Of a DNA stretch of 64,000 nt, positions 16,906-25,824 are shown piece after piece. The stretch's first letter is position 1. Each line of letters begins with the position of its first letter. The stretch is from NCBI GenBank assembly GCA_016713135.1, contig JADJPR010000001.1, positions 124,001-188,000 on the forward strand. The letters are read 5' to 3'. The translations under genes and the position numbers were made by a program. Origin of the DNA: Rhodanobacteraceae bacterium (GTDB lineage: Bacteria > Pseudomonadota > Gammaproteobacteria > Xanthomonadales > SZUA-5). The notes below the pieces were generated by a model. It was not told the origin of the DNA, did not search any database, and saw only the letters and a list, made by a program, of their open reading frames with translations.

Positions 16906-19370
16906 CTAGACGTCCAGGTTGGCGACTCGAAGCGCATTGGCTTCGATGAATTCCCGCCGTGGCTCGACGGCCTCGCCCATCAGCATGGTGAACATCTGGT
17001 CGGCGGCGATGGCGTCTTCGATGCCGACCTTGAGCATGCGGCGGGTCTCGGGATTGACCGTGGTTTCCCACAGCTGGTCCGGGTTCATTTCGCCCAGGCC
17101 CTTGAAGCGGCCGATCTCGCGGTTGCGCTTGGCCTGCTCCATCAACCACTCGTGGGCTTCACCGAAGTTGTTGATTTGCCTGGATCTTCCGCCACGGGCG
17201 ACGGTGGCGCCGGGGCCCAGCAAATCGCCGAGCTGGGCCGCGAGTTCGGCCAGCGGGGCGTAGTCGGCACCCTCGAAGAAGCTGCGGGTCAACAGGCTCA
17301 GGCTGCCGAGGCCATGGTGCTGGCGCTCGACGCTGAGCGCCAGGCGCGGGTCTCGCCCTCGCCCGTCACGCCGTCCTCCACCACCGTGACCTGGTAGCGC
17401 GGGCTGTCCAGCGCGGTGCCGGACAGGCGCTGCTCCAGCGCGCGGCCGAGGGCCGCGAGGGCTTCGCGGTCACCGAGCGTGGCCTGCTGCACCGGCGGCA
17501 GCTCGGTCAGGGCTTCGAGCAGGCGCGGATCGTAGCGGTGCTTCAGACGCTTGAGGTGCGCGGTGACGTTCGCGTAGCGCTGCATCAGCTGTTCCAGGAT
17601 CACGCCGCCGATCGGCGGGGCGCCTTCGCTCGGGATCAGGCTGGCACCATCGACGGCGCTCGACAGCAGGAAATTGGCCAGCGCGGCGTCGTCCTTGAGA
17701 TAGGTGATCTGCTTGCCCTGGGTGACCTTGTACAGCGGCGGCAGGCCGATGTAGACGTAGCCGCGCTCGATCAGCTCCGGCATCTGGCGGTAGAGGAAGG
17801 TCAGCAGCAGGGTGCGGATGTGCGAGCCGTCGACGTCCGCGTCGGTCATCAGGATGATGCGGTGGTAGCGCACCTTGTCCGGGTTGTATTCGTCGCGGCC
17901 GATGCCGCAGCCGAGCGCGGTGATCAGGGTGCCGATCTCGGCCGACGCCAGCATCTTGTCGAAGCGCGCCTTTTCCACGTTCAGGATCTTGCCCTTGAGC
18001 GGCAGGATCGCCTGGAACTTGCGGTTGCGGCCCTGCTTGGCCGAGCCGCCTGCGGAGTCGCCCTCGACGATGAACAGTTCGGACAGCGCCGGATCCTTCT
18101 CCTGGCAGTCGGCCAGCTTGCCCGGCAGGCCGGCGATGTCCAGCGCGCCCTTGCGCCGGGTCAGCTCGCGCGCGCGGCGCGCGGCGTCGCGGGCACGCGC
18201 GGCCTCGACCACCTTGGAGGTGATCGCCTTGGCCTCGTTCGGGTTCTCGGCGAGGAATTCGCTGATCTTCGCCGCGACGATGCTCTCGACCGCAGTCTTG
18301 ACCTCGCTCGAGACCAGCTTGTCCTTGGTCTGCGAGGAGAACTTCGGGTCCGGCACCTTGACCGACAGGACCGCGATCAGGCCTTCGCGACTGTCGTCGC
18401 CGGAGAGCTCGATCTTGTCCTTCTTCAGTACGCCGGATTGCTCGACGTACTGGTTGATGGTGCGTGTCAGGGCGGCGCGGAAACCGGCGAGATGGGTGCC
18501 GCCGTCCTTCTGCGGGATGTTGTTGGTGAAGCAGTAGACGTTTTCCTGGTAGGCATCGGTCCACTGCATCGCGAGGTCGACCGCGATCTCGTTGGACACG
18601 CCGCCGACGCTGATGACGCTGGGGTGCAGCGCGGTCTTGAGCTGCGCCAGGTGCTGGACGAAAGAGCGGATGCCGCCCTCGTACTGGAAGACGTCATTGC
18701 GGTCGCTGCGCTCGTCCTTCAGCTCGATCTTCAGGCCCGAGTTGAGGAAGGCAAGCTCGCGCAGACGCTTGGCGAGGATGTCGTAATGGAATTCGACATC
18801 CGAAAAGATCTCGGTGCTGGGCTTGAAGCGCACCTTGGTGCCGCGTCCGGTCGACGGGCGCACCTGGCGCAGGGGATAGACCGGATCGCCCAGGGCGTAT
18901 TCCTGTTCCCACAGATGACCATCGCGTTCGATGGTCAGTTCCAGCTTGGAGCTGAGCGCATTGACGACCGAGACGCCCACGCCGTGCAGGCCGCCGGAGA
19001 CCTTGTAGCTGTTGTCGTCGAACTTGCCGCCGGCGTGCAGCACGGTCATCACCACTTCGGCGGTTGACCTGCCCTCTTCCGCATGCATCGCAACCGGGAT
19101 GCCGCGGCCATTGTCGGCCACCGATACCGATCCGTCCGTGTGGATCACCACCTGGATCGCGTTGCAGTAGCCGGCGAGGGATTCGTCGACCGAGTTGTCG
19201 ACTACCTCGAACACCATGTGGTGCAAACCGGTGCCGTCGTCGGTGTCGCCGATGTACATACCGGGGCGCTTGCGCACCGCGTCGAGGCCCTTCAGGACCT
19301 TGATTGAATCAGCGTCGTAGGCCTTGTCGCTGGGATTGCCGGCGGGGTTTTGCTGGGTTTCGTCGCTCAT
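16906..19370 (-). CDS. gyrB: DNA gyrase subunit B (single-base frameshift in the assembly)
   Basis: Encodes the ATPase/TOPRIM subunit of DNA gyrase. From the start at 19370: DADSIKVLKGLDAVRKRPGMYIG, ATP-lid and ATP-site motifs (DNGRGIPV, GGLHGVGVSVVNAL), transducer, then TOPRIM motifs EGDSAGGSAKQGR and DADVDGSHIRTLLLTF. The frame ends early at 17298, but the expected C terminus resumes in the next frame from about 17345 (LSVERQHHGLGSLSLLTRSFFE and the GRFKGLGEMNP motif) to the stop at 16906. The total is one base short of 822 codons, so one base is missing near 17340-17350. For an essential gene this is most likely a sequencing error. It is the fourth gene of the dnaA-dnaN-recF-gyrB block. 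Confidence 0.93.
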
Positions 19371-19496
19371 GGATCCAGGCTTGGCTGTCTGAGGCGCGCG
19401 CCCTTGGAGGCGTGGAGCGCAAGCCGGGAAGTATAACAGGCCGGTTCCGGACGCTGGCTTTTGGGGTGGCAGCGTTGGGCTTGCGGTTTGCCGGAA

Positions 19497-19512
19497 GGTT
19501 CCACGTGGAACT
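19497..19512. promoter_or_regulatory. parS-like ParB binding site 1
   Basis: GGTTCCACGTGGAACT, a palindrome matching the parS core GTTCCACGTGGAAC. It lies in the gyrB-recF gap just past the recF stop. Confidence 0.65.
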
Positions 19513-19520
19513 GGCGATCC

Positions 19521-20597
19521 TCAGGCCGCCGTCACCTGACCGTGTTCCACGTGAAACACTCGGCACTCCCGCTGCCACGCGTCCACCGCGGAGGAGCGCT
19601 GAGTTCCGGTCACCCAGAGTTGACCGCCCAGATCTTCGCACTCGCGCAGCGCCCGATGCTGGTGGTCCACGTCCAGCTCGGACACCAGGTCGTCCAGCGC
19701 AACTACCGGCGGATGCGCGAGCCGCTCGCGATACAAGCCGGCCGCGACGAGCACAGCCGCCAGCGCTACCAGCTTCTGCTGCCCGCGCGAACCCTGCTCG
19801 CGGATGGGCTGCCCACCCAGGACCACCGACCAATCGGCGCGGTGCGGGCCCGCCAACGTATGACCCAACTCCAGCTCACGAGGCAATAGCCCCGACAACC
19901 GATCGAACAGGGCAATGCCGTCGCGCCAGCCCCGTTTGTGGGAAATTTCGGCCTGACCCATCTCCCCGAGGAGACTCGAAAGCGAGCGCGTCATCCCAGC
20001 CGCAAACGCCGGAAACACCCGCATCCGATATTCCGCGAGCGCCTCGCCAGCCATTGCCAGTTCCGACGTCCATACCGCGAGTTCTTCGGATGTGGTCGAG
20101 CGCTTCAACAACGCATTTCGCTGACGCAGCAAGCGAGTGTAGCGCCTGTAGGCCCCGGCAAAATCCGGTTCCACGTGGAACACAATCCAGTCGAAGAAGC
20201 GCCGGCGGGATTCGGCGCCACCGGACACCAACTCGTGGGACTCCGGGCTGAAACAGACCACCGGCATCAACGATGCGAGCTCGACCAGATCCGAAACGCG
20301 CACGCCATTGTGCAAACCCTGCCAGCCCTGCCGCGTGCGCTCGAAACCGATCCTCTCCTCGCGCCCCTCGAAGCGCAGCTCCGCGTACACCCGCATCGCC
20401 GGATCGCCACGCCGGATCACCGAATCATGACCACCGAAGCGGAAGCTCTTTCCCGAACCCAACAGGTACAACGCCTCCAGCACACTGGTCTTGCCAGCGC
20501 CGTTCGGACCCAGCAAGAGGTTCAAGCCATTGCACGGCAGCAGCTCCACTTGGCGCAAGCAGCGAACCCCATCGATCCTCAAACGAGTCAGTTCCAT
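19521..20597 (-). CDS. recF: DNA replication and repair protein RecF
   Basis: About 358 residues from the MELTRL start. RecF is an SMC-like ATPase that helps load RecA at gaps in the RecFOR pathway. Walker A is GPNGAGKTS near residue 30, the signature region is SRGQQKLVALA, and Walker B is VVALDDLVSELD. The start at 20597 is preferred over an upstream ATG seven codons earlier because the family begins MxLxxLxI. Two parS-like sequences lie inside the coding region, encoding FHVE in the reading frame. It sits between dnaN (70 bp upstream) and gyrB. Confidence 0.96.
   Translation of the reverse strand: MELTRLRIDGVRCLRQVELLPCNGLNLLLGPNGAGKTSVLEALYLLGSGKSFRFGGHDSVIRRGDPAMRVYAELRFEGREERIGFERTRQGWQGLHNGVRVSDLVELASLMPVVCFSPESHELVSGGAESRRRFFDWIVFHVEPDFAGAYRRYTRLLRQRNALLKRSTTSEELAVWTSELAMAGEALAEYRMRVFPAFAAGMTRSLSSLLGEMGQAEISHKRGWRDGIALFDRLSGLLPRELELGHTLAGPHRADWSVVLGGQPIREQGSRGQQKLVALAAVLVAAGLYRERLAHPPVVALDDLVSELDVDHQHRALRECEDLGGQLWVTGTQRSSAVDAWQRECRVFHVEHGQVTAA
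19543..19558. promoter_or_regulatory. parS-like ParB binding site 2
   Basis: TGTTCCACGTGAAACA differs at one base from the canonical parS TGTTTCACGTGAAACA. It is inside the 3' end of recF, where it encodes part of VFHVEH. Confidence 0.75.
20167..20182. promoter_or_regulatory. parS-like ParB binding site 3
   Basis: GGTTCCACGTGGAACA, palindromic parS core, inside recF at the codons for VFHVEP. Three such sites within 700 bp of each other near dnaA/dnaN fit an origin-proximal ParB loading zone. Confidence 0.65.
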
Positions 20598-20620
20598 CGC
20601 GCTCCCCGCACAAAGCAACA

Positions 20621-20638
20621 GGGCCGCAAGCGCGGCCC
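20621..20638. other. Small GC-rich stem-loop between dnaN and recF
   Basis: GGGCCGC, a four-base loop, then GCGGCCC. It lies in the 70-bp dnaN-recF gap. On the minus strand it is followed by a short T-containing stretch (TGTTGCTTTG), too weak to call a terminator. It could attenuate recF/gyrB readthrough. Confidence 0.4.
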
Positions 20639-20667
20639 CGTGCTGACACTGCGGCTAACCACGCAGA

Positions 20668-21768
20668 TCACAAGCGCAGCGGCATCACCACGTGCCGAGT
20701 GGTTTCGTCGACCGGAGATTCCACCAGAGCGCTGCTTGCCCCATCGCGCAGGCGAATCCGCACCTGAGCGCCGTCCACCGCCGCCAGCGCATCCAGCAGG
20801 TAATTGACGTTGAAGCCGACATTCAACTGGTCGACGCTGGTTTCCGCCTCGATCTCTTCGACCGCCTCTTCCTGCTCGGGATTGTGCGCGCTCACGCGCA
20901 CCACGCCCGGCGAGACCTCGATCTTCACGCCGCGGTACTTCTCATTCGACAGGATCGCGGCACGCGAGAGAGCCTGACGCACCGCGTCGCGGTCCACCAA
21001 GATCACCTTGTCCGCGGCGATCGGGATCACCGCCTCGTAGTCCGGGAAGCGCCCGTCGATGAGTTTGGACACCACCACACTGTCCGACAGCCGCGCGCGC
21101 ACATGGTTCTTCGAGAACGCCAGCTCCAGAGGCGCATCCCCGCCCTCGAGCAGACGCTGCAGTTCCAGCACGCCCTTGCGCGGCACGATCACCTGGCGTC
21201 GCACTTCGCCATCGGCGATCCCGGCGGTTTCTGCCAACGCCAGTCGGTGGCCGTCGGTTGCAACCGTGCGCAAGCCGTTGCTGCGCACCTCGACCAGCAG
21301 GCCATTGAGGTAATAACGCACGTCCTGCACCGCCATCGCGAAAGCGCTGCGCTCGAGCAATTTCTTGAAACTGCCCTGGTCGATCTCGATCCGCTCCTGC
21401 ACATCGCCCGCCTCGGTCGCCGGGAACTCGCGCGCCGACAGGGTGGCCAGGGTGTAGCGGGAGCGTCCGGACGAGAGTCGCACGCGTTCACCCTCCTGCT
21501 TCAGGTCGATCTTCGAACCATCGGGCAGCGCACGCACGATGTCGAACAGCTTGCGCGCCGGTACCGTGATCTCGCCCTCTTCGGCGTTGTCCACCGCCAT
21601 CCTGGCCGACAGCTCGACCTCCAGATCCGTCGTGGTGAAGCTCGCACCGTCGCCCTCGACCCGGATGAGCACATTCGCCAGCACCGGCAGGGTCTGCCGG
21701 CGCTCGACCACGCCGACCACTTGCTGCAAGGGGCGCAGCAGGGCTTCTCGTTGGACGCTGAAACGCAT
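20668..21768 (-). CDS. dnaN: DNA polymerase III beta subunit (sliding clamp)
   Basis: 366 residues, the standard clamp length. It begins MRFSVQREALLRPLQQVVGVVERRQTLPVLANVL, which is the usual N-terminal signature. Three repeated clamp folds follow, and the end reads VVMPLRL as in other gammaproteobacterial clamps (E. coli ...VVMPMRL). It forms the dimeric ring that tethers polymerases and other clamp-binding proteins to DNA. The gap to dnaA (243 bp) holds DnaA-box-like sequences and an A+T-richer stretch. Confidence 0.98.
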   Translation of the reverse strand: MRFSVQREALLRPLQQVVGVVERRQTLPVLANVLIRVEGDGASFTTTDLEVELSARMAVDNAEEGEITVPARKLFDIVRALPDGSKIDLKQEGERVRLSSGRSRYTLATLSAREFPATEAGDVQERIEIDQGSFKKLLERSAFAMAVQDVRYYLNGLLVEVRSNGLRTVATDGHRLALAETAGIADGEVRRQVIVPRKGVLELQRLLEGGDAPLELAFSKNHVRARLSDSVVVSKLIDGRFPDYEAVIPIAADKVILVDRDAVRQALSRAAILSNEKYRGVKIEVSPGVVRVSAHNPEQEEAVEEIEAETSVDQLNVGFNVNYLLDALAAVDGAQVRIRLRDGASSALVESPVDETTRHVVMPLRL

Positions 21769-22011
21769 GGTGCCTCCGCTCCTTTAGCTCTGGTCTTTTT
21801 CTTTGAAGAAAACTGATGTTGATGATGAATACCGCAAAAACCTGTGGATATCGCCTATCCGTTTGATTCAATGATACTTTTTCGAGAACTTGCCTGTGTA
21901 TCGAAAGCCGCTGGCGCTGGGGACGGATTGTGGACAACTTTTCTGTCCCGTTCACTCCCCAGCTTGTCCAGCGCCTGTCCCGGAGTTGTCCACAGGCAGG
22001 TCCCGCCGTCC
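21769..22011. other. Putative oriC region between dnaA and dnaN
   Basis: This gap is visibly richer in A+T than the rest of the window (especially 21780-21890) and holds DnaA-box-like 9-mers: TGTGGATAT at 21843-21851 (one mismatch to the consensus), TGTGGACAA at 21929-21937, and TTGTCCACA at 21986-21994. A dnaA-dnaN gap with DnaA boxes is a known oriC location in gammaproteobacteria such as Pseudomonas. Three nearby parS-like sites agree with that. Only one box is close to the strong consensus, so the exact origin is not proven. Confidence 0.5.
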
Positions 22012-23337
22012 TTATACGCTCAACAGCCGCACCAGCTTTTCCCAGTCATCGCGCATGCGCGCGTCGGTCTCCACCAGATCCCGGATCTGCTTGCACGCGT
22101 GCAGCACGGTGGTGTGGTCGCGTCCGCCGAAGGCCTGCCCGATCTCCGGCAAGCTGTGCGGGGTCAGTTCCTTGGCCAGCGCCATCGCCATCTGTCGCGG
22201 CCGCACCACCACCCGCGTGCGCTTCTTCCCGAGCAGCTCGCTCAACGGGATGCGGTGGAAATCCGACACCGTCTTCTGGATGTTCGACAGCGAGATCTGC
22301 TGCTCATGCGGCCGCAGCACATCGCGCAGCGTCGATTGCGCGAAGGCGAGGTCCACCTCGCAGCGGCCGAGCAGGTTCGCGTGCGCATGCAGCGTGTTCA
22401 ACGCGCCTTCCAGTTCGCGCACGTTCGAGCGCATGCGCCGCGCGATGTACTGCGCCACCTCCTCGTCCAGCTCCATCCGCGCGGCCTCGGCCTTCTGCAT
22501 CAGGATCGCCACACGGGTCTCGAAATCCGGCGGATCGACCGCCACGCTGATGCCCCAGCCGAAACGCGATTGCAGCCGCGGCTCCAGCTTGTCCACTTCC
22601 TTCGGATAGCGGTCGCAGGTCATGACGATCTGCTGTTTCGCATCGTAGAGCGCGTTGAACAGGTGGAAGAACTCCTCCTGGGTGCGATCCTTGCCGGCAA
22701 GGAACTGGATGTCGTCGATCAGCAGCGCATCCACCGAGCGGTAGGTGCGCTTGAAGTCGTCGCCCTTGCCATGCTGCAGCGCGTGAATCATCGCGCGGAT
22801 GAATTCTTCCGAGCGCACGTACAGCACCCGCGCGCCAGGGTTGTTCTGCACGATCAGATTGCCTGCCGCATGCAGCAGATGGGTCTTGCCCAGGCCCGTG
22901 CCGCCGTACAGCAGGAAGGGGTTGTAGGCGACACCCGGCTTCAGCGCCACTTGCAGCGCGGTCGCACGCGCCAACTGGTTCGACTTGCCCTCGACGAAGT
23001 TGTCGAAGGTGTAGCGCGGATCCAGCTTGCTGTCGAAACGTGCGGCCGGCGCCGCCGCGACACGCTCGGGCGCGGCTTCCGGCGCGCGCGCCTCATTCTC
23101 GCCGGTGCCCAGCTCCAGGCGAACTTCCAGCACGCCGGGATCGAGCAGCGCCACCAGCTCGCGAATGCGCGCCAGGTAGAGCTTGCCGACCTTGTCCGCG
23201 ACGAAACGGTTGGGTGCCAGCAGCACCAGTTCGCCCGAGCGCGAACGCGATTGCAGCGGCTTGAGCCACGTCTGCACGTCCTCAGGAGACAACTCCGCAC
23301 CGAGGCGGTCGAGCGCCTTTTTCCAAGCCTTGTGCAT
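22012..23337 (-). CDS. dnaA: Chromosomal replication initiator protein DnaA
   Basis: 441 residues. Domain I is the N-terminal ~80 residues, domain II a short Ala/Glu-rich linker, and domain III an AAA+ ATPase (YTFDNFVEGKSNQLA, Walker A GGTGLGKTHLLHA, Walker B LLIDDIQFLAGK, sensor and box VII regions). Domain IV binds DnaA boxes (the signature GGRDHTTVLHA is near the C terminus). It initiates replication at oriC. The ATG at 23337 matches the short family N terminus (MHKAWKKALDRL); the frame continues open upstream without similarity. It is the first gene of the dnaA-dnaN-recF-gyrB block. Confidence 0.98.
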   Translation of the reverse strand: MHKAWKKALDRLGAELSPEDVQTWLKPLQSRSRSGELVLLAPNRFVADKVGKLYLARIRELVALLDPGVLEVRLELGTGENEARAPEAAPERVAAAPAARFDSKLDPRYTFDNFVEGKSNQLARATALQVALKPGVAYNPFLLYGGTGLGKTHLLHAAGNLIVQNNPGARVLYVRSEEFIRAMIHALQHGKGDDFKRTYRSVDALLIDDIQFLAGKDRTQEEFFHLFNALYDAKQQIVMTCDRYPKEVDKLEPRLQSRFGWGISVAVDPPDFETRVAILMQKAEAARMELDEEVAQYIARRMRSNVRELEGALNTLHAHANLLGRCEVDLAFAQSTLRDVLRPHEQQISLSNIQKTVSDFHRIPLSELLGKKRTRVVVRPRQMAMALAKELTPHSLPEIGQAFGGRDHTTVLHACKQIRDLVETDARMRDDWEKLVRLLSV

Positions 23338-23432
23338 GATGCCGATCGAATTCCTGCAGTCGCGCCCGTCCGCGCGCCAGAACCGGCAAGGATAGCCGTT
23401 CGCCAGGGTCGCCGACTGCCGGCCGTCGGTTC

Positions 23433-24125
23433 TCAGCTGCACCCCGAATCGTCGCGCACATGCGCCAGGTAGCCCTGCAGGCTGACCCCCGGCGCGTCGG
23501 GGATCGCTACTGGAAGTGTGTCCAGCGCGGCGAAACGGTCGATGCGAAAACTGCGGTAGTCCCCGCGCAGCTCGCACCAGGCGCCAAGGGTCCACACCCT
23601 GCCCCAGTAAAACAGCCCGAGCGGCCAGAGCACACGCCGGGTGCTGCGCTCCTGCAAGTCCACATACTCGGCGCTCAGCTTGCGCCGCTCCTTCATGCCG
23701 CGGCGCGCCGCGGCCAGCGCCCGCCGCGTGCCCGGATGGTGGCTGAAGGCCAGCACCTCGATGCCGTCGGCCTTGAGGCCCGGCCGCAGCCGTTGCGGCA
23801 GCACCGCGTCGATCTTGCTCAGCACGCGATCCGCGGCATGCCGCAAATCGTCGTCGGCATAGGCCGAGACCCAGGCGGCGCCGAGCGCGAGCGCTTCCAG
23901 CTCGTCGCGCTCGAACATCAACGGCGGCACCTGGTAGCCGGCGCGCAGTGAGTAGCCGACTCCGGCGGCGCCCTCGATCGGCGTGCCCTGCGCCGCGAGG
24001 TCGGCGATGTCGCGATAGACCGTGCGCTCGGAGACGCCCAGGCGCTCGCCCAGCTGGCGCGCGGTGCGCACCCGTCCGCGCCCGAGTTCGAGCAGCAACT
24101 GGAACAGGCGATCGCCGCGACGCAT
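23433..24125 (-). CDS. YafY-type transcriptional regulator (HTH + WYL)
   Basis: About 230 residues. An N-terminal helix-turn-helix (residues ~5-60: TARQLGERLGVSERTVYRDIADLAAQG) is followed by a WYL-type sensor domain with the pattern VLWPLGLFYWGRVWTLGAWCELRGDYRSFRIDR. Proteins of this group repress or activate small neighbouring operons in response to unknown ligands. Its start codon overlaps the stop codon of the upstream Cdd1-like gene (TGATG-type arrangement), so the two are translationally coupled. Confidence 0.88.
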   Translation of the reverse strand: MRRGDRLFQLLLELGRGRVRTARQLGERLGVSERTVYRDIADLAAQGTPIEGAAGVGYSLRAGYQVPPLMFERDELEALALGAAWVSAYADDDLRHAADRVLSKIDAVLPQRLRPGLKADGIEVLAFSHHPGTRRALAAARRGMKERRKLSAEYVDLQERSTRRVLWPLGLFYWGRVWTLGAWCELRGDYRSFRIDRFAALDTLPVAIPDAPGVSLQGYLAHVRDDSGCS

Positions 24126-24460
24126 CAGCGACGCCTCCGCGAGCCCGGGTGCAGCTCCCCATAGCGCTGTTTGCGCTCGGCGGTGTACTGCCACCAGGGC
24201 GCGGGGGGATCCCCAGCCGCCAATCGGGTCAGCGCGATGAACACATCGAGCACGCAAGGATCCTGCCGCGCTCCTGTCAGGGTCTCGAGCTGGCGGAACA
24301 TCACCAACGGGTCGCGTCCGTACAGGTCCAGCGGGTGCTGGATGCCGAGCAGGCGCAAGTCGCCCGCGGTCTCCAGGCCGACGTTCGGCAGATCTTCCAG
24401 GCGCTCCGCGATGCGGCCGTGCTTGCCGGGGACACCGATTGGGCGATTGCTGACGCGCAT
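24125..24460 (-). CDS. Cdd1-family helix-hairpin-helix protein (pathogenicity-locus family)
   Basis: About 111 residues from the ATG at 24460. The core reads DLPNVGLETAGDLRLLGI (helix-hairpin-helix-like), then DPLVMFRQLETLTGARQDPCVLDVFIALTRLAAGDPPAPWWQYTAERK, which is the typical Cdd1/DUF4332-like pattern. The function is unknown; the helix-hairpin-helix suggests nucleic-acid binding. In other genomes it also appears next to YafY-type regulators, as here. The stop overlaps the start of the regulator. Confidence 0.75.
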   Translation of the reverse strand: MRVSNRPIGVPGKHGRIAERLEDLPNVGLETAGDLRLLGIQHPLDLYGRDPLVMFRQLETLTGARQDPCVLDVFIALTRLAAGDPPAPWWQYTAERKQRYGELHPGSRRRR

Positions 24461-24586
24461 GCTCGAAGACCCGACAGTGACGACCCTGCCAGTAGACGCG
24501 CAAGTCGCTGGCGGCACGAGTGCCGCTCGCCATCTTCCTGTCAGCAGATTGTCAGCAGTCGATCCAGTTGCTGGTCCGGCGCAGCC

Positions 24587-25531
24587 TCACAGCGCCGCGA
24601 TCATCGCGTCGAGCTTGCCCGCATCGGCCGCGAACAGGCGGATGCCCTCGGCCAGCTTCTCGGTGGCCATCGCATCCTCGTTCAACGCATAGCGGAAGCG
24701 CGCCTCGTCGAAGCTGAGTGCCGGAATATCCGCGGACTGCGCAGCCGCAACGTCGAGCTGTCGCCGCAGCGGCTCGCCGCTCTGCTGCAATGCGGAGAGC
24801 AGCTCCGGGCTGATCGTCAGCAAATCGCAGCCAGCGAGCGCGGTGATCTGGCCGACGTTGCGGAAGCTCGCGCCCATCACCTCGGTAGCGATGCCATGGC
24901 GCTTGTAGTAGTTCCAGATCGCGCTGACCGAGCGCACGCCGGGATCGTTGACGCCGGCATTCGCGGCCTCGTCCCAGGCCGCGCCGGCGGCCTTGCGGTG
25001 CCAGTCGTAGATGCGCCCGACGAAGGGCGAGATCAGTTTCACGCCCGCCGCGCCGCAGGCGATCGCCTGGCAGTAGGCGAACAGCAGCGTCAGGTTGCAA
25101 TGGATGCCCTCGCGCTCCAGCTCCGCCGCGGCCTGGATGCCTTCCCAGGTGGACGCGATCTTGATCAGCACCCGCTCGCGGCCGATACCGGCCGCCTCGT
25201 ACAGCGCGATCAGGCGCCGCGCCCGCACCAACGTGGCCTCGCGCGCGAACGACAGCCGCGCATCCACCTCGGTGCTCACCCGCCCCGGCACCACCTTCAG
25301 GATCTCCAGGCCAAAGCGCACCAGCACCCGGTCCACGATCTGGTGCGGCGCCAGCCCGCGGTGCGCCGCCACGGTCTCCGCCAGCAGCGGCGCGTACTCC
25401 GGCTGCTGCACCGCCTTCAGGATGAGTGAGGGATTGGTCGTCGCATCCCTCGGCGCGAACTGCGCCAGTTGGCGGAAGTTGCCGGTGTCGGCGACCACGA
25501 TGGTGTGCTGCTTGAGCTGAGAGAGCTGGTC
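24587..25531 (-). CDS. tal: Transaldolase, 5' end unresolved
   Basis: About 315 residues of TalB-type transaldolase from the conserved DQLSQLKQHTIVVADTG N terminus. It links the pentose phosphate pathway to glycolysis. It has DATTNPSLILKA (catalytic Asp), VLIKIASTWEGI with the Schiff-base lysine, and NLTLLFAYCQA. The expected start (typically M-T-D-Q-L) is missing: the codon before DQL is CGG, and no in-frame ATG lies nearby, only a proline-coding extension from the G-rich tract at 25550-25660. Either that tract has damaged the start or the assembly is wrong there. Confidence 0.9.
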   Translation of the reverse strand, partial: DQLSQLKQHTIVVADTGNFRQLAQFAPRDATTNPSLILKAVQQPEYAPLLAETVAAHRGLAPHQIVDRVLVRFGLEILKVVPGRVSTEVDARLSFAREATLVRARRLIALYEAAGIGRERVLIKIASTWEGIQAAAELEREGIHCNLTLLFAYCQAIACGAAGVKLISPFVGRIYDWHRKAAGAAWDEAANAGVNDPGVRSVSAIWNYYKRHGIATEVMGASFRNVGQITALAGCDLLTISPELLSALQQSGEPLRRQLDVAAAQSADIPALSFDEARFRYALNEDAMATEKLAEGIRLFAADAGKLDAMIAAL

Positions 25532-25549
25532 CCGGGGTGGGGGCGCGGG

Positions 25550-25748
25550 ATGGCGGGGGGTGCGGGGCGCGCGGGGGGGGGGGTGGGGGTGGGGGGGGGG
25601 GGGGGGGGGGTGGGGGGCGGAGGCCCGGGGGTGTCGGCGCCGCGCGCGGGGGGGGGGCGGCCCCGGCGCCCTCTGGCAACAGCGCGAGGGCGAAGGAGTA
25701 CCGCGAACCGCTTGTGCTGCCCACAACCCACAACCCAGAACCCACAAC
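25550..25748. repeat. Poly-G tract and right arm of a family B element between tal and the ETF-QO gene
   Basis: From 25550 to about 25660 the plus strand is almost only G with scattered T/C, including runs of ten or more G. It is followed by a loop that resembles that of the family B element at 27428 (a TACCGC...CTTGTGCTG segment) and then by the family B right arm (CCCACAACCCA words, 25718-25748). The G tract sits where the left arm should be. It may be a corrupted arm, a sequencing artefact or a true G-rich (G4-prone) repeat. Confidence 0.7.
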
Positions 25749-25824
25749 TCGCTTCAACGAGCCGCCGCTCCAACCCGCCCTGCCTATACTCGCCGCACAC
25801 CACCCGATAGCGAGACCAGGGGCC

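Noticed and set aside
25537..25824. Glycine-rich N-terminal extension of the ETF-QO frame
   Set aside because: It is only the translation of the poly-G tract; the family N terminus begins at 25825.
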